Source: Malaciobacter pacificus (GTDB lineage: Bacteria; Campylobacterota; Campylobacteria; Campylobacterales; Arcobacteraceae). Taken from it: DNA of 64,000 bases. The position numbers were made by a program, and so were the translations under genes. Of this stretch, positions 9,728 through 17,970 are shown piece by piece (the first letter of the stretch is position 1; each line of letters begins with the position of its first letter). Under the pieces are notes generated by a model, which made no database searches, was not told the DNA's origin, and saw nothing but the letters and a program-made list of their open reading frames with translations. The stretch is from NCBI RefSeq assembly GCF_004214795.1, contig NZ_CP035928.1, positions 2,232,001-2,296,000 on the forward strand, given 5' to 3'.

Positions 9728-10509
9728 ATCTCACACATCCTAATATTTATATTTTTACTATCTAAAATTTTTTCTACTAAATTTTTATGAATTTTTCCAG
9801 TATGACAAATGTCAATTATCAAATCACCACTATTTTGATGTTCCAATTTAGAACTAAGACTAAGAAGTCTATTTGCTATTGCTTGTCCTGTTTGTATCAA
9901 GTTTATTTCATCACCCATAATCTCTTTAATTACACTACTAACTAAAGGATAATGTGTACAACCTAACACTATAGTATCAACACCATTATCCTTCATGGGA
10001 CTAAGCCAATTATTCATCATATCATAAGTTTTTGTTGAAGATATTTCATCATTTTCAATTTGCTCAACTAAACCAATACAAGCGCACTCAAATAATTCAA
10101 CTTGTTTTATAGAAGATAATTCATTTACTAAAAGCTGATATTTATTTCCTTTTAAAGTTGCAGGAGTTGCTAGCACTCCTATTTTTGAAGTTTTAGTATT
10201 TAGTATTGCAGGTTTTATACCTGGTTCTGTTCCAATTATCAATATATCACTAAACTTTTCTCTTAGATGATTAATCGCTGCAGAAGTTGCCGTATTACAA
10301 GCAACAACTAAAGCATCAATATCATACTTGGAAATTAAATGTTGAGTTATTAAATCACATCTATTAAGTATTTGATTTACAGATTTTTCTCCATAAGGAG
10401 CAAATTCAGTATCTGCAATATAAAAAATCTCTGAACCTCGTAAAACTTCAGTTATTGCTTTAACAACAGTTAATCCACCAAGTCCAGAATCAAATACACC
10501 AACTTTCAA
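9724..10509 (-). CDS. murI: Glutamate racemase
   Basis: 261 residues. Makes D-glutamate for peptidoglycan. The two catalytic cysteines are C71 (VVACNTATSAA) and C184 (VLGCTHYPL), and the N-terminus VGVFDSGLGGLTV is typical. The start is TTG at 10509, chosen because the family N-terminus begins there and no upstream ATG is in frame nearby. It is coupled to dnaX by a 4-bp overlap. A TATAAT box lies 27 bp upstream and insertion sequence copy 1 begins 64 bp upstream, so the native upstream promoter region has been replaced. Confidence 0.95.
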   Translation of the reverse strand: MKVGVFDSGLGGLTVVKAITEVLRGSEIFYIADTEFAPYGEKSVNQILNRCDLITQHLISKYDIDALVVACNTATSAAINHLREKFSDILIIGTEPGIKPAILNTKTSKIGVLATPATLKGNKYQLLVNELSSIKQVELFECACIGLVEQIENDEISSTKTYDMMNNWLSPMKDNGVDTIVLGCTHYPLVSSVIKEIMGDEINLIQTGQAIANRLLSLSSKLEHQNSGDLIIDICHTGKIHKNLVEKILDSKNINIRMCEI

Positions 10510-10535
10510 CTTTAACCTTATGATAAATTTGCAAG

Positions 10536-10541
10536 ATTATA
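10536..10541 (-). promoter_or_regulatory. -10 box of the murI-dnaX promoter
   Basis: TATAAT on the minus strand within GATATAATCT, 27 bp before the murI TTG. No good -35 match; the -35 area (about 10559-10564) abuts the 8-bp target repeat of the insertion sequence. The promoter core therefore survived the insertion. Confidence 0.65.
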
Positions 10542-10565
10542 TCAAAAAAGAAATAACTAATTTGT

Positions 10566-10573
10566 TAAAATAA
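10566..10573. repeat. Target-site duplication, left, IS copy 1 (TAAAATAA)
   Basis: Eight bases directly outside the left end, repeated exactly at 12138-12145. Confidence 0.85.
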
Positions 10574-10587
10574 CTTAACTTTCGCAC
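10574..10587 (+). repeat. Left terminal inverted repeat, IS copy 1
   Basis: CTTAACTTTCGCAC, exact inverse of 12124-12137; similarity continues weakly for several more bases. Confidence 0.9.
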
Positions 10588-10742
10588 GTTAAATTGATTA
10601 AAATTGTAGCTAAATCTCCCTAAAACATTACTCCTTTAGTTAATAATCTTATCCTTGTTGACATAAAAATAATTTAGTTGTTTTTCTATGATATTTTTCT
10701 ATTTTGAACTCTCAATAAAGCCCTTAAATAGGCACTTTTAGC

Positions 10743-10748
10743 TATAAT
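10743..10748 (+). promoter_or_regulatory. -10 box of the transposase gene
   Basis: TATAAT 23 bp before the transposase ATG; AAAGGG acts as ribosome site. A TTGACA at 10658-10663 is too far upstream to be its -35. The same box is at 59363-59368 in copy 2. Confidence 0.55.
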
Positions 10749-10771
10749 ATCTATTATATTAAAGGGTAAGA

Positions 10772-12136
10772 ATGCAGATAGAATCCAAGATCATCGGTAT
10801 TATAAACGATAAGTTAAAAAATCCAATCTATGAAACATTACGTTTGTTAAATATGAAAACTATTTTAACCAAGAGCAATTTTTCTAAAAAAGAGGGAGTT
10901 GCTGTTCATATGGTTGTATTACATTTTGTATATATGCTGGTTATGAATAAAAAAATATCAACCTTTATGGATCAAAGTAATGATAGTTTCAAAAAAGATG
11001 TATATTATCGATTACTTTCCAATACTTCTTATAATTGGAGAAAACTATTATCTCTTAGTTCTTTAAAGATCTTATCACTACTTCATAAAGTGCAAGATTC
11101 AAAGCTAGTAAGAGTTCTTATACTTGATGATACTGTTGAAGATAAAGTTGGTAAAAATATAGAGGGAAGTTGTGACAACCTTTGGAGCAATAAAGCAAAG
11201 AGAAAAATCAGAGGTGTAAATGTTGTATCACTAAACTATAGTGATGGTTATTCAAATTTTATGTTGGACTTTGCAATTGCTATGAACAGTTATGCAAGGG
11301 TAAAGATAGAAGAGTTTACAAATATTATTGATCATCGAACCAATGCACATAAGCGAAGATTGGAAAGCTTAAAAGGGAAATCACAAATTGCTATAGAGAT
11401 GATTAAAAGAGCAGTAGCTAGTGGTATATATGCAGATTATCTGCTTGTAGATAGCTGGTATTCTAAACCTGTATTTATAGAAACTATGAATGAACTTGGA
11501 TTGCAAGTCATTTCAAGAATGGTAAACAATGACAGGATATGGAATTTTACAGGAGAGAAAAAGACCCTTGATGGCATCTATAACAAATTTAAAAAGCTTA
11601 AATCTATCAAGATGGGTCAATATGGCAAAAAGATAAAGTTTGAGTATTTTTCAACCATAGTTGAACATAAAAAAGCTGGTAAATTAAAAATTGTTTTTAT
11701 AAAAACAAAAGAGAATTTAATACCAATCGTATCAACCAATCTTATACTTAGTGATGAAGAGATTATAGATATTTATAAAAGACGATGGGATATAGAACAA
11801 GGGTATAAAGAACTTCGTGAACACTTTGGATTCGGAAAAGAAGAGAATCGAATCTATGAAGCTTTGATAGCCAGAATTACACTATCTTTTTTTACATACA
11901 ATGTTGTTAGCTATATAAATCGTATCAGCAATGAACCTAAAACAATTGGTGGATTGTTTAAAGATTTAGAATGTGAACTTCATACTCTAGCAATAGCTAT
12001 GCAAGCATTTTTAGCTATTTTAGATGAGATTGCAAAAATTGAAGAAGTTGTCAATAGAAATGAGGATTTTACAGCTATCATTGATCTATTAAGAGATGTG
12101 ACTGGAAAATTGCTTGGTTTTAGGTGCGAAAGTTAA
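10772..12136 (+). CDS. DDE transposase of IS copy 1
   Basis: 454 residues. The RNase H-like catalytic triad is best placed at D119 or D120 (LILDDTVEDK), D227 (LLVDSWYS) and E342 in IYKRRWDIEQGYKEL, where Y335-x2-R338-x3-E342 matches the YRE part of the IS4-family signature; the usual following K is R here. The N-terminal 100 residues are a helical DNA-binding region. The stop codon lies within the right inverted repeat, one base from the element end, so the last residues (RCES) are encoded by the repeat. Both copies encode the same intact protein, so the element is probably active. Confidence 0.93.
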   Translation: MQIESKIIGIINDKLKNPIYETLRLLNMKTILTKSNFSKKEGVAVHMVVLHFVYMLVMNKKISTFMDQSNDSFKKDVYYRLLSNTSYNWRKLLSLSSLKILSLLHKVQDSKLVRVLILDDTVEDKVGKNIEGSCDNLWSNKAKRKIRGVNVVSLNYSDGYSNFMLDFAIAMNSYARVKIEEFTNIIDHRTNAHKRRLESLKGKSQIAIEMIKRAVASGIYADYLLVDSWYSKPVFIETMNELGLQVISRMVNNDRIWNFTGEKKTLDGIYNKFKKLKSIKMGQYGKKIKFEYFSTIVEHKKAGKLKIVFIKTKENLIPIVSTNLILSDEEIIDIYKRRWDIEQGYKELREHFGFGKEENRIYEALIARITLSFFTYNVVSYINRISNEPKTIGGLFKDLECELHTLAIAMQAFLAILDEIAKIEEVVNRNEDFTAIIDLLRDVTGKLLGFRCES

Positions 12137-12137
12137 G
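12124..12137 (-). repeat. Right terminal inverted repeat, IS copy 1
   Basis: GTGCGAAAGTTAAG, inverse of the left end; overlaps the transposase stop codon. Confidence 0.9.
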
Positions 12138-12145
12138 TAAAATAA
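12138..12145. repeat. Target-site duplication, right, IS copy 1 (TAAAATAA)
   Basis: Exact repeat of 10566-10573. Confidence 0.85.
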
Positions 12146-12176
12146 AAAAAGGTGTTTGAAAATCAAACACCTTTTT
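12144..12176. terminator. Bidirectional terminator of rho and the transposase gene
   Basis: Nine-bp stem GGTGTTTGA / TCAAACACC with an AAA loop at 12151-12171, flanked by an A run on the left and TTTTT on the right, so it can end transcription from both sides. It predates the insertion as the rho terminator. Confidence 0.85.
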
Positions 12177-12177
12177 A

Positions 12178-13503
12178 CTATTCGTTCATTGAAGAGAAAA
12201 ACTCTTCATTATCTTTAGTCTTTTTCATTTTTGAATATAAGAATTTAAGCGCTTCAACTTCATCCATAGATGCAATTGCATTTCTTAAAATCCAAGTTTT
12301 TTGTAATATGTCAGGAGAAAGAAGTAACTCTTCTTTTCTTGTTCCAGATTTTGTAATATCAAGAGCTGGATAAACCCTTTTATTTGCTGCATCTCTAGAT
12401 AATACAACTTCACTATTACCTGTTCCTTTGAACTCTTCAAAGATAACTTCATCCATTTTTGAACCAGTTTCAATAAGTGCAGTTGAAATAATAGTTAAAG
12501 AACCACCCTCTTCTATATTTCTAGCAGCACCAAAGAATCTTTTTGGTTTATGTAATGCATTTGCATCAACCCCACCTGAAAGTACTTTTCCAGAACTTGG
12601 TGTTACAGTATTATATGCTCTTGCTAACCTTGTAATAGAATCTAGTAAAATAACTACATCTTTTTTCATTTCAACTAGTCTTTTTGCTTTTTCAATAACA
12701 ATCTCAGCAACTCTAACATGATTTTGTGCAGGTAAGTCAAAAGTAGAAGAGTAAACTTCACCTTTAACACTTCTTTGCATATCAGTTACCTCTTCAGGTC
12801 TTTCATCAATTAGTAATACCATTAAATGTACTTCAGGATGATTTTTAGTAATTCCATGAGCTAACTCTTTTAGTAATTCAGTTTTACCTGTCTTTGGAGG
12901 AGCAACTATAAGTCCCCTTTGACCTTTACCCATAGGAGCAAACAAATCAAGCATTCTACCTGTCATTCTATTTGAATCATACTCAAATGTAAATCTGTCT
13001 GCTGAATATAATGGAGTTAAGTTATCAAATAAAGGTCTATTTTTTGATTCTTTTACAGGTAAGTAATTAATTGCTTCTATTTTAAGTAATGCATTATATT
13101 TTTCACTATCTTTATTTGGAGGTCTTACTTGTCCTGTAACAATATCACCTGTTCTTAAAGCAAATTTTCTAATTTGAGTTGCAGATACATAAGAATCATT
13201 TGAAGTATCAGAGAAGTTTCCATCAATTGCTCTTAAAAAACCAAATCCACCCTCTTTTATTTCTAAAATTCCAGTAAAAAGAATAAATCCACCTGCATCA
13301 ATTTGATACTTTAAAATGTTAAACATTAAATCTTGTCTTTTTAGTTCTTGTGGATTTTCTACATCAAGTTCTTTTGCAATAACTAAAAGCTCTTCTAAAG
13401 GAAGTTCTCTTAATTGCTCAATTTTATATCCCTCAACAGGAATATGCGTTCTTGTTTTTTTTGTCGTTTTTTTGTTTTGAGTTTGAGTTTTTGACTCTTC
13501 CAT
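12178..13503 (-). CDS. rho: Transcription termination factor Rho
   Basis: 441 residues. RNA-dependent hexameric ATPase that ends transcription. A basic N-terminal tail rich in K and T (1-20) precedes the helical Rho N-domain (about 25-65), the cold-shock RNA-binding domain (about 70-150, GGFGFLR and [13 protein letters not shown]) and the ATPase core with Walker A APPKTGKT (201-208), [14 protein letters not shown] and [12 protein letters not shown]. The Q-loop region [21 protein letters not shown] is intact. Single-gene unit with its own hairpin terminator. Confidence 0.97.
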   Translation of the reverse strand: MEESKTQTQNKKTTKKTRTHIPVEGYKIEQLRELPLEELLVIAKELDVENPQELKRQDLMFNILKYQIDAGGFILFTGILEIKEGGFGFLRAIDGNFSDTSNDSYVSATQIRKFALRTGDIVTGQVRPPNKDSEKYNALLKIEAINYLPVKESKNRPLFDNLTPLYSADRFTFEYDSNRMTGRMLDLFAPMGKGQRGLIVAPPKTGKTELLKELAHGITKNHPEVHLMVLLIDERPEEVTDMQRSVKGEVYSSTFDLPAQNHVRVAEIVIEKAKRLVEMKKDVVILLDSITRLARAYNTVTPSSGKVLSGGVDANALHKPKRFFGAARNIEEGGSLTIISTALIETGSKMDEVIFEEFKGTGNSEVVLSRDAANKRVYPALDITKSGTRKEELLLSPDILQKTWILRNAIASMDEVEALKFLYSKMKKTKDNEEFFSSMNE

Positions 13504-13617
13504 GAGTTTTTTTTACCTTTTGATTTTACATAAAGTTATGTAGTTTTTGTAGTTGTGTAGATATTTAAGTAATCGTGTAATTTTAGTGTTTATTTAAGTT
13601 TTTGTCAATAAAAAAAG

Positions 13618-13644
13618 AAAAGGCACCATAAAATGGTACCTTTT
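13618..13644 (-). terminator. Terminator of the ahpC-like peroxiredoxin gene
   Basis: On the minus strand AAAAGGTACCAT pairs with ATGGTGCCTTTT (one G-T pair) around a three-base loop, followed by a T-rich tract running toward rho. Confidence 0.8.
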
Positions 13645-13668
13645 AGAGAAGTTAATTAAAAATTAATA

Positions 13669-14265
13669 TTATAATTTACCTTCGTTTTTACCTAAGTACT
13701 CTGCAACACCTTCAGTTGATGGCTTCATACCTTCGTCACCTTTTGACCAACCTGCAGGACAAACTTCACCATGCTCATTAGTAAATAACATAGTATCTAC
13801 CATTCTAATCATTTCATCAATATTTCTTCCTAATGGTAAGTCATTGATAACTGCATGTCTAACAGTTCCGTCTGAATCTAATAAGAAAGAACCTCTTAAT
13901 GCAACTGAATCTCCAAATAATACGTCGAAATCTTTTGAAATTTGTTTTGAAAGGTCAGCTACTAATGGGTATTTAATTCTTCCAATTCCACCATTTTCAA
14001 CTGGAGTTTCTCTCCATGCAAAGTGTGAGAATTGAGAATCAACAGAAACACCAATTACAGAAACACCTCTTGATTCAAACTCTTCAATTCTTTTTGAGAA
14101 TGCAATGATTTCTGATGGACAAACGAATGTAAAGTCTAATGGGTAAAAGAATACAACTGCACCTTTTTCACCAATGTTTTCATATAAGTTAAAATTATCT
14201 ACAATTTGACCATCTGCTAATACAGCTGTTGCTGTAAAATCTGGAGCTTTTTTAGTTACTAACAT
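13669..14265 (-). CDS. ahpC: 2-Cys peroxiredoxin (AhpC/TSA)
   Basis: 198 residues from ATG 14265, which has AAGGA upstream; the open frame extends 21 codons further but that part has no ribosome site. Reduces peroxides and peroxynitrite. The peroxidatic cysteine is C49 (DFTFVCPSE) and the resolving one C169 (GEVCPAGW). The GGIG motif of over-oxidation-sensitive peroxiredoxins is present at 92-95, but the C-terminal YF motif reads YL, so it may be less easily inactivated. Divergent from fdxA, an arrangement I recall from C. jejuni, where ahpC is repressed by iron through PerR. Confidence 0.93.
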   Translation of the reverse strand: MLVTKKAPDFTATAVLADGQIVDNFNLYENIGEKGAVVFFYPLDFTFVCPSEIIAFSKRIEEFESRGVSVIGVSVDSQFSHFAWRETPVENGGIGRIKYPLVADLSKQISKDFDVLFGDSVALRGSFLLDSDGTVRHAVINDLPLGRNIDEMIRMVDTMLFTNEHGEVCPAGWSKGDEGMKPSTEGVAEYLGKNEGKL

Positions 14266-14341
14266 ATTTAAATCCTTTTTTAAAATTAATTTATTTGTGC
14301 TGAAATTATACATCAAAATAACTAACATTAAACTTGTAAAA

Positions 14342-14365
14342 AGCTTAAATTTTAAAATTTAAGCT
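14342..14365. promoter_or_regulatory. 24-bp perfect palindrome upstream of ahpC
   Basis: Each half is AGCTTAAATTTT; the whole 24 bases equal their own reverse complement. It lies 77-100 bp upstream of the ahpC start, within the divergent ahpC-fdxA region. Could be an operator or a cruciform or hairpin; function unknown. Confidence 0.5.
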
Positions 14366-14377
14366 AAATTTTATTAA

Positions 14378-14391
14378 ATAATAAAAATTAT
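14378..14391. promoter_or_regulatory. Possible PerR-like operator
   Basis: ATAAT-AAAA-ATTAT inverted repeat in the ahpC-fdxA gap. In DNA this AT-rich it may be chance. Confidence 0.2.
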
Positions 14392-14469
14392 CCTCTAGAC
14401 TTAGCTATTAGATAAAATTTTTATTATATATGTAACAAAAAAGATAAGATTTCACACCTTTTATATGCC

Positions 14470-14488
14470 CATAATGATAATCTTTTTA
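14470..14488. promoter_or_regulatory. Fur-box-like sequence upstream of fdxA
   Basis: CATAATGATAATCTTTTTA matches the classic 19-bp Fur consensus GATAATGATAATCATTATC at 15 positions, including 12 in a row. It lies 63-81 bp before the fdxA start and could act on fdxA, ahpC or both. Confidence 0.5.
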
Positions 14489-14550
14489 TTTTAAAGTTAA
14501 TTTTATATTTACTGTGATAAAGTTTTCTAAATTTTAAAAGGAGATTAACT

Positions 14551-14826
14551 ATGGCAGTTAAAATTACTGATATTTGTATTAGTTGTGACGCATGTTTAGA
14601 CGAGTGTCCAGTAGAAGCAATCGTTGATAATGATGAGAACCCAACTGGTGAGGATGTTTATTATGTATACGCTGATAAGTGTGTTGAGTGTGTAGGACAC
14701 AATGACGCTCCAGCATGTGCTGATGCATGTCCAACTGAGGGATGTATTCAATGGGATGAAGTTGGATCTGGATCTATTGAAAAAGAAGACAGAGGTGAGC
14801 CAAATACTCCTGTAGTTGAAGACTAA
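14551..14826 (+). CDS. fdxA: 2[4Fe-4S] ferredoxin FdxA
   Basis: 91-residue soluble electron carrier. Cysteines at 9, 12, 15 and 19 (CISCDACLDEC) and 44, 47, 56, 60 and 65 form two clusters; the longer C47-C56 spacing and acidic C-terminal extension mark the Allochromatium-type group with unusual redox potentials. AAGGAG precedes the ATG. Divergent from ahpC, as I recall for the iron-induced fdxA of C. jejuni that contributes to aerotolerance. Many C and G in third positions (GACGCATG, GAGTGTCC) suggest high expression. It has its own hairpin terminator. Confidence 0.92.
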   Translation: MAVKITDICISCDACLDECPVEAIVDNDENPTGEDVYYVYADKCVECVGHNDAPACADACPTEGCIQWDEVGSGSIEKEDRGEPNTPVVED

Positions 14827-14851
14827 TTTTTAGCTATATTATCAATTATCC

Positions 14852-14886
14852 AAAAGGCGAGTAGTTTTACTACTTGCCTTTTTTTA
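14852..14886 (+). terminator. fdxA terminator
   Basis: Stem AAAAGGCGAGTAG / CTACTTGCCTTTT (one G-T pair), five-base loop, then a run of T. Strong intrinsic terminator. Confidence 0.88.
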
Positions 14887-14896
14887 TTTTTTTAGA

Positions 14897-14902
14897 TATA
14901 AT
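14897..14902 (+). promoter_or_regulatory. -10 box of the ndk promoter
   Basis: TATAAT 35 bp before ndk, immediately after the fdxA terminator; likely drives ndk and the fatty-acid cluster behind it. Confidence 0.65.
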
Positions 14903-14937
14903 CCGCGACTTGAAAATTAAATTGAGGAATATATGTA

Positions 14938-15351
14938 ATGGAAAGAACATTATCAATCATCAAACCTGATGCAGTAGCTAAAAACGTTGTAGGAAAAATC
15001 TTAGATAGATTTGAATCAAATGGTTTAAGAATCGCAGCTACAAAAAAAGTACAATTAAGTAAAGCTGATGCAGAAGCATTTTACGCAGTTCACGCTGAAA
15101 GACCTTTCTTTGGTGAATTAGTAGAATTTATGATTTCTGGACCAGTTGTAGTTTCAGTTTTAGAAGGTGAAAATGCAATGGCAAAAAATAGAGATTTAAT
15201 GGGTGCTACTAATCCTAAAGAAGCAGCAGCTGGAACAATCAGAGCTGATTTCGCTGAATCTATTGATGCAAATGCAGTTCATGGTTCTGATTCTTTAGAG
15301 AATGCAGAAATTGAAATCAACTTCTTTTTCGCACAAAGAGAAATTTGCTAA
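14938..15351 (+). CDS. ndk: Nucleoside diphosphate kinase
   Basis: 137 residues, standard length. Transfers the gamma phosphate between NTPs and NDPs through phospho-histidine H115 in [19 protein letters not shown]. The N-terminal [14 protein letters not shown] and the Kpn-loop region are typical. GAGGA serves as ribosome site. First gene of a plus-strand run into the yceD-like, rpmF, plsX and fabH genes (26-bp gap to the next gene). Confidence 0.97.
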   Translation: MERTLSIIKPDAVAKNVVGKILDRFESNGLRIAATKKVQLSKADAEAFYAVHAERPFFGELVEFMISGPVVVSVLEGENAMAKNRDLMGATNPKEAAAGTIRADFAESIDANAVHGSDSLENAEIEINFFFAQREIC

Positions 15352-15377
15352 TTTTTTAAATTAGTTAGTTTTTATTT

Positions 15378-15755
15378 ATGAAAATAGAGTTTAGAAAAGT
15401 ACCATCAACTCCTAAAGAATTAGTAGTTGAAATCGATTCAGTAAAAATTGAAGGTACTTTTTGTAAAATATCGCAATCATTAGTGAAAATCGATGCTGAA
15501 TTAACTGGTAATACAGATATCGATTGCTGTAGATGTGGAAAGACTGAATTTATTGAAGTTGACGAGACACTGAATTTCTTGTTGAGTGATGGTATCTATA
15601 AGAATAATGAAAGTGAAGAGTTAGTAATAGAAATAGAAAATAGTTTAATTGACTTTAATGATATTATTGAAAGTGAATTAAACTCAATTAAAAGTGATTA
15701 CTTTATTTGTGAAGAGTGTTCACAAATAAATGATGACTTTGAAAAAGAATTTTAA
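15378..15755 (+). CDS. DUF177 / YceD-family protein
   Basis: 125-residue acidic protein. Two cysteine pairs, CCRCG near residue 53 and CEEC near residue 113, could bind zinc. Members of this family are nearly always encoded directly before rpmF, as here, and have been linked to 23S rRNA accumulation in other bacteria. Eleven bases separate it from rpmF. Function assignment comes from position and family resemblance; the sequence itself is weakly conserved. Confidence 0.8.
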   Translation: MKIEFRKVPSTPKELVVEIDSVKIEGTFCKISQSLVKIDAELTGNTDIDCCRCGKTEFIEVDETLNFLLSDGIYKNNESEELVIEIENSLIDFNDIIESELNSIKSDYFICEECSQINDDFEKEF

Positions 15756-15766
15756 GGAGAAATAAA

Positions 15767-15919
15767 ATGGCAGTACCTAAGAGAAGAGTATCTCATACTA
15801 GAGCAGCAAAAAGAAGAACTCACTACAAAATTACATTAAAAAGACCTGTAAAAGATAGTGATGGTTCTTGGAAAATGCCTCATATGGTTAACCCAAATAC
15901 TGGTGAATATAAGAGCTAA
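15767..15919 (+). CDS. rpmF: 50S ribosomal protein L32
   Basis: 50 residues, [20 protein letters not shown] at the N-terminus and ending [16 protein letters not shown] lies just upstream. The zinc-binding cysteines of some L32 proteins are absent, so this is the zinc-free form. The stop and the plsX start overlap by one base (TAATG), coupling ribosomal protein and phospholipid synthesis genes as in many bacteria. Confidence 0.97.
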   Translation: MAVPKRRVSHTRAAKRRTHYKITLKRPVKDSDGSWKMPHMVNPNTGEYKS

Positions 15920-16914
15920 TGTTAAGAATAGCTATTGATGCTATGGGTGGGGACTTTGGTCCTACTCCCATAATCGAAGGGCTTGTTGCAGCTCTTAAAA
16001 AAAACAATAACTTCACTGCAATTGCAGTAGGTGATAAACAACAGTTATTACCGTTAATTCCACAAAACTTTCTATCTAGAATTGAAATTGTTCATACTGA
16101 AGATGTAATTAGTATGAGTGACTCAGCAACTGATGCATTAAAAAGAAAAGAATCTACAATTTATAAAGCAATAGACTTAGTTAAAGAAGGAAATGCAGAT
16201 GCAGTAGTATCAGCAGGTCATTCAGGAGCTTCAATGTCTTTAGCTACACTTAGAATTGGTAGAATCAAAGGTGTTTCTAGACCTGCTATTGCAACACTTA
16301 TGCCAACTAGTGAAAATCAAAATACTTTAGTATTAGATGTTGGTGCAAATGTTGACAGTGATTCAAAAAACCTATTTGAATTTGCAGTTATGGGACAAAC
16401 TTATGCTCAATATGCACTACAGCAAGATGAACCAATTGTTGGTTTATTAAGTAATGGTGAAGAAGAGAGTAAAGGGAATGAAGTTACAAAAGAAGCATAT
16501 AAATTAATTTCTAGACTTCCAAATTTCGCAGGAAATGTTGAAGGTAGTGATATCTTTAAAGGAACAGTAGATGTAGTTGTATGTGATGGTTTTGTAGGTA
16601 ATATTTTACTTAAAACTGCAGAAGGTGTTGCAGATACTATTGGTAAAATTATCAAGAAAAACTTAAAAAGATCACTAATCTCTATTGCAGGTGCTGTATT
16701 AATGAGAAAAGTGTTCAAAAATTTAAAAGTAAGAGTTGATTACGCAGAGTACGGTGGAGCTCCATTATTAGGAGTAAAAGCACCAGTAATTATTGCACAT
16801 GGAAAATCGAATCCAAAAGCGATTCAAAATGCTATTTTCCAAGCAATAAATGCAGCTAGTTCAAATTTTGATACTATTATTGAAACAAGATTAGCCGAAC
16901 TAAGTAATAAATAA
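15919..16914 (+). CDS. plsX: Phosphate acyltransferase PlsX
   Basis: 331 residues. Converts acyl-ACP to acyl-phosphate, the donor for PlsY in phospholipid synthesis; peripheral membrane enzyme. Typical segments are [18 protein letters not shown] at the N-terminus, [18 protein letters not shown] and [17 protein letters not shown]. Start ATG overlaps the rpmF stop. fabH follows after 25 bp, the common rpmF-plsX-fabH order. Confidence 0.97.
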   Translation: MLRIAIDAMGGDFGPTPIIEGLVAALKKNNNFTAIAVGDKQQLLPLIPQNFLSRIEIVHTEDVISMSDSATDALKRKESTIYKAIDLVKEGNADAVVSAGHSGASMSLATLRIGRIKGVSRPAIATLMPTSENQNTLVLDVGANVDSDSKNLFEFAVMGQTYAQYALQQDEPIVGLLSNGEEESKGNEVTKEAYKLISRLPNFAGNVEGSDIFKGTVDVVVCDGFVGNILLKTAEGVADTIGKIIKKNLKRSLISIAGAVLMRKVFKNLKVRVDYAEYGGAPLLGVKAPVIIAHGKSNPKAIQNAIFQAINAASSNFDTIIETRLAELSNK

Positions 16915-16939
16915 TTACTTTTGTTTTAAGGATTTTTAA

Positions 16940-17938
16940 ATGACATATGCAGCTTTTAGATCTATAGGAGCATATATTCCTCCTAAGATAATGACTAATG
17001 CAGATTTTGAAAAAATTATTGATACTAGTGATGAATGGATTACTAAAAGAACTGGTATTAAAGAAAGAAGAATTTCTGAAAAGAATGAAGCTCCTTCAGA
17101 TATGGGAGCAAAAGCAGCAGAGTTAGCAATACAAAGAGCTGGTATCAATAAAGAAGATATTGATTTAGTAATTTGTGCTACAGTAACTCCTGACTTTTTA
17201 TGTATGCCTTCTACAGCATGTGTAATTGCATCTAAATTAGGTTTACCTCCTGTTATGGCTTATGATATAAGTGCAGCTTGTACAGGTTTTGTTTATGCTA
17301 CATCAGTTGCTAAAGCATTTATTGAATCAGGAATGAAAAAAAATGTTTTAATTATTGGAGCAGAAAAATATACTTCAATTTTAGATTACACAGATAGAGG
17401 GACTTGTTTTATCTTTGGTGATGGAGCAGGAGCAGCAATTATTTCTGCAACTGAAAATAAAGACGAAGCAATTGTAGATGTAAATTGTTCAAGTGATGGA
17501 AACTATGATGATTTAATCAAAACTCCAGGTGGAGGAAGTTTAAATCCATGTTCACAAGAAGTACTTGATGCAAAAATGGCATGTATAAAAATGAAAGGAA
17601 ATGAGACTTTCAAGCTTGCTGTTAAAACTTTAACATCAGATGTTCAAGTTATGATGAAAAAACATAATCTTTCAAATGATGACATTGATCATTTTATTCC
17701 TCATCAAGCAAACTATAGAATTATAAAAGCTGTAGGTGATGCATTAGGAATGAATGAAGAGCAAACAGTAGTTACAGTTGATAAATATGGTAATACTTCA
17801 GCTGCTTCAATTCCTATGGCAATGAACTATGCATATGAGCAAGGTAAAATCAAAAAAGGTGATATGGTATTATTCGATGCCTTTGGTGGTGGACTAACTT
17901 GGGGTAGTGCACTATTTAAATTTTCACCAAATAACTAA
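16940..17938 (+). CDS. fabH: 3-oxoacyl-ACP synthase III
   Basis: 332 residues, condenses acetyl-CoA with malonyl-ACP to start fatty-acid synthesis. The catalytic triad is visible: C114 (SAACTGFVYA), His in HFIPHQANYRI and Asn in YGNTSAASIPMA. Glycine-rich C-terminal FGGGLTWGSAL is standard. Last gene of the ndk to fabH run; an 11-bp stem terminator follows. Confidence 0.97.
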   Translation: MTYAAFRSIGAYIPPKIMTNADFEKIIDTSDEWITKRTGIKERRISEKNEAPSDMGAKAAELAIQRAGINKEDIDLVICATVTPDFLCMPSTACVIASKLGLPPVMAYDISAACTGFVYATSVAKAFIESGMKKNVLIIGAEKYTSILDYTDRGTCFIFGDGAGAAIISATENKDEAIVDVNCSSDGNYDDLIKTPGGGSLNPCSQEVLDAKMACIKMKGNETFKLAVKTLTSDVQVMMKKHNLSNDDIDHFIPHQANYRIIKAVGDALGMNEEQTVVTVDKYGNTSAASIPMAMNYAYEQGKIKKGDMVLFDAFGGGLTWGSALFKFSPNN

Positions 17939-17940
17939 CA

Positions 17941-17964
17941 TTAAATAGGCATTTGCCTATTTAA
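17941..17964. terminator. Terminator between convergent fabH and SspB-like genes
   Basis: Perfect 11-bp stem TTAAATAGGCA / TGCCTATTTAA with a two-base loop, followed on the plus strand by CTCTTTTT. Can serve both genes. Confidence 0.75.
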
Positions 17965-17970
17965 CTCTTT

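Larger units (their letters stand above)
10574..12137 (+). mobile_element. Insertion sequence, IS4-superfamily-like, copy 1 (1564 bp)
   Basis: Bounded by perfect 14-bp inverted repeats (CTTAACTTTCGCAC at 10574-10587 and its complement at 12124-12137) and flanked by 8-bp direct repeats. One transposase gene fills most of it after a 198-bp left leader. A second copy, apparently identical, lies at 59194-60757 in the same orientation. It sits between rho and murI. Size, DDE transposase with Y-x2-R-x3-E and 7-8 bp target repeats suit the IS4 superfamily; I cannot name the subgroup. Confidence 0.93.

Noticed and set aside
10658-10663. TTGACA in the insertion-sequence leader as a -35 with TATGAT at 10687
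   Set aside because: The 23-bp spacing is too long; the TATAAT at 10743 is nearer the gene and more typical of this genome.
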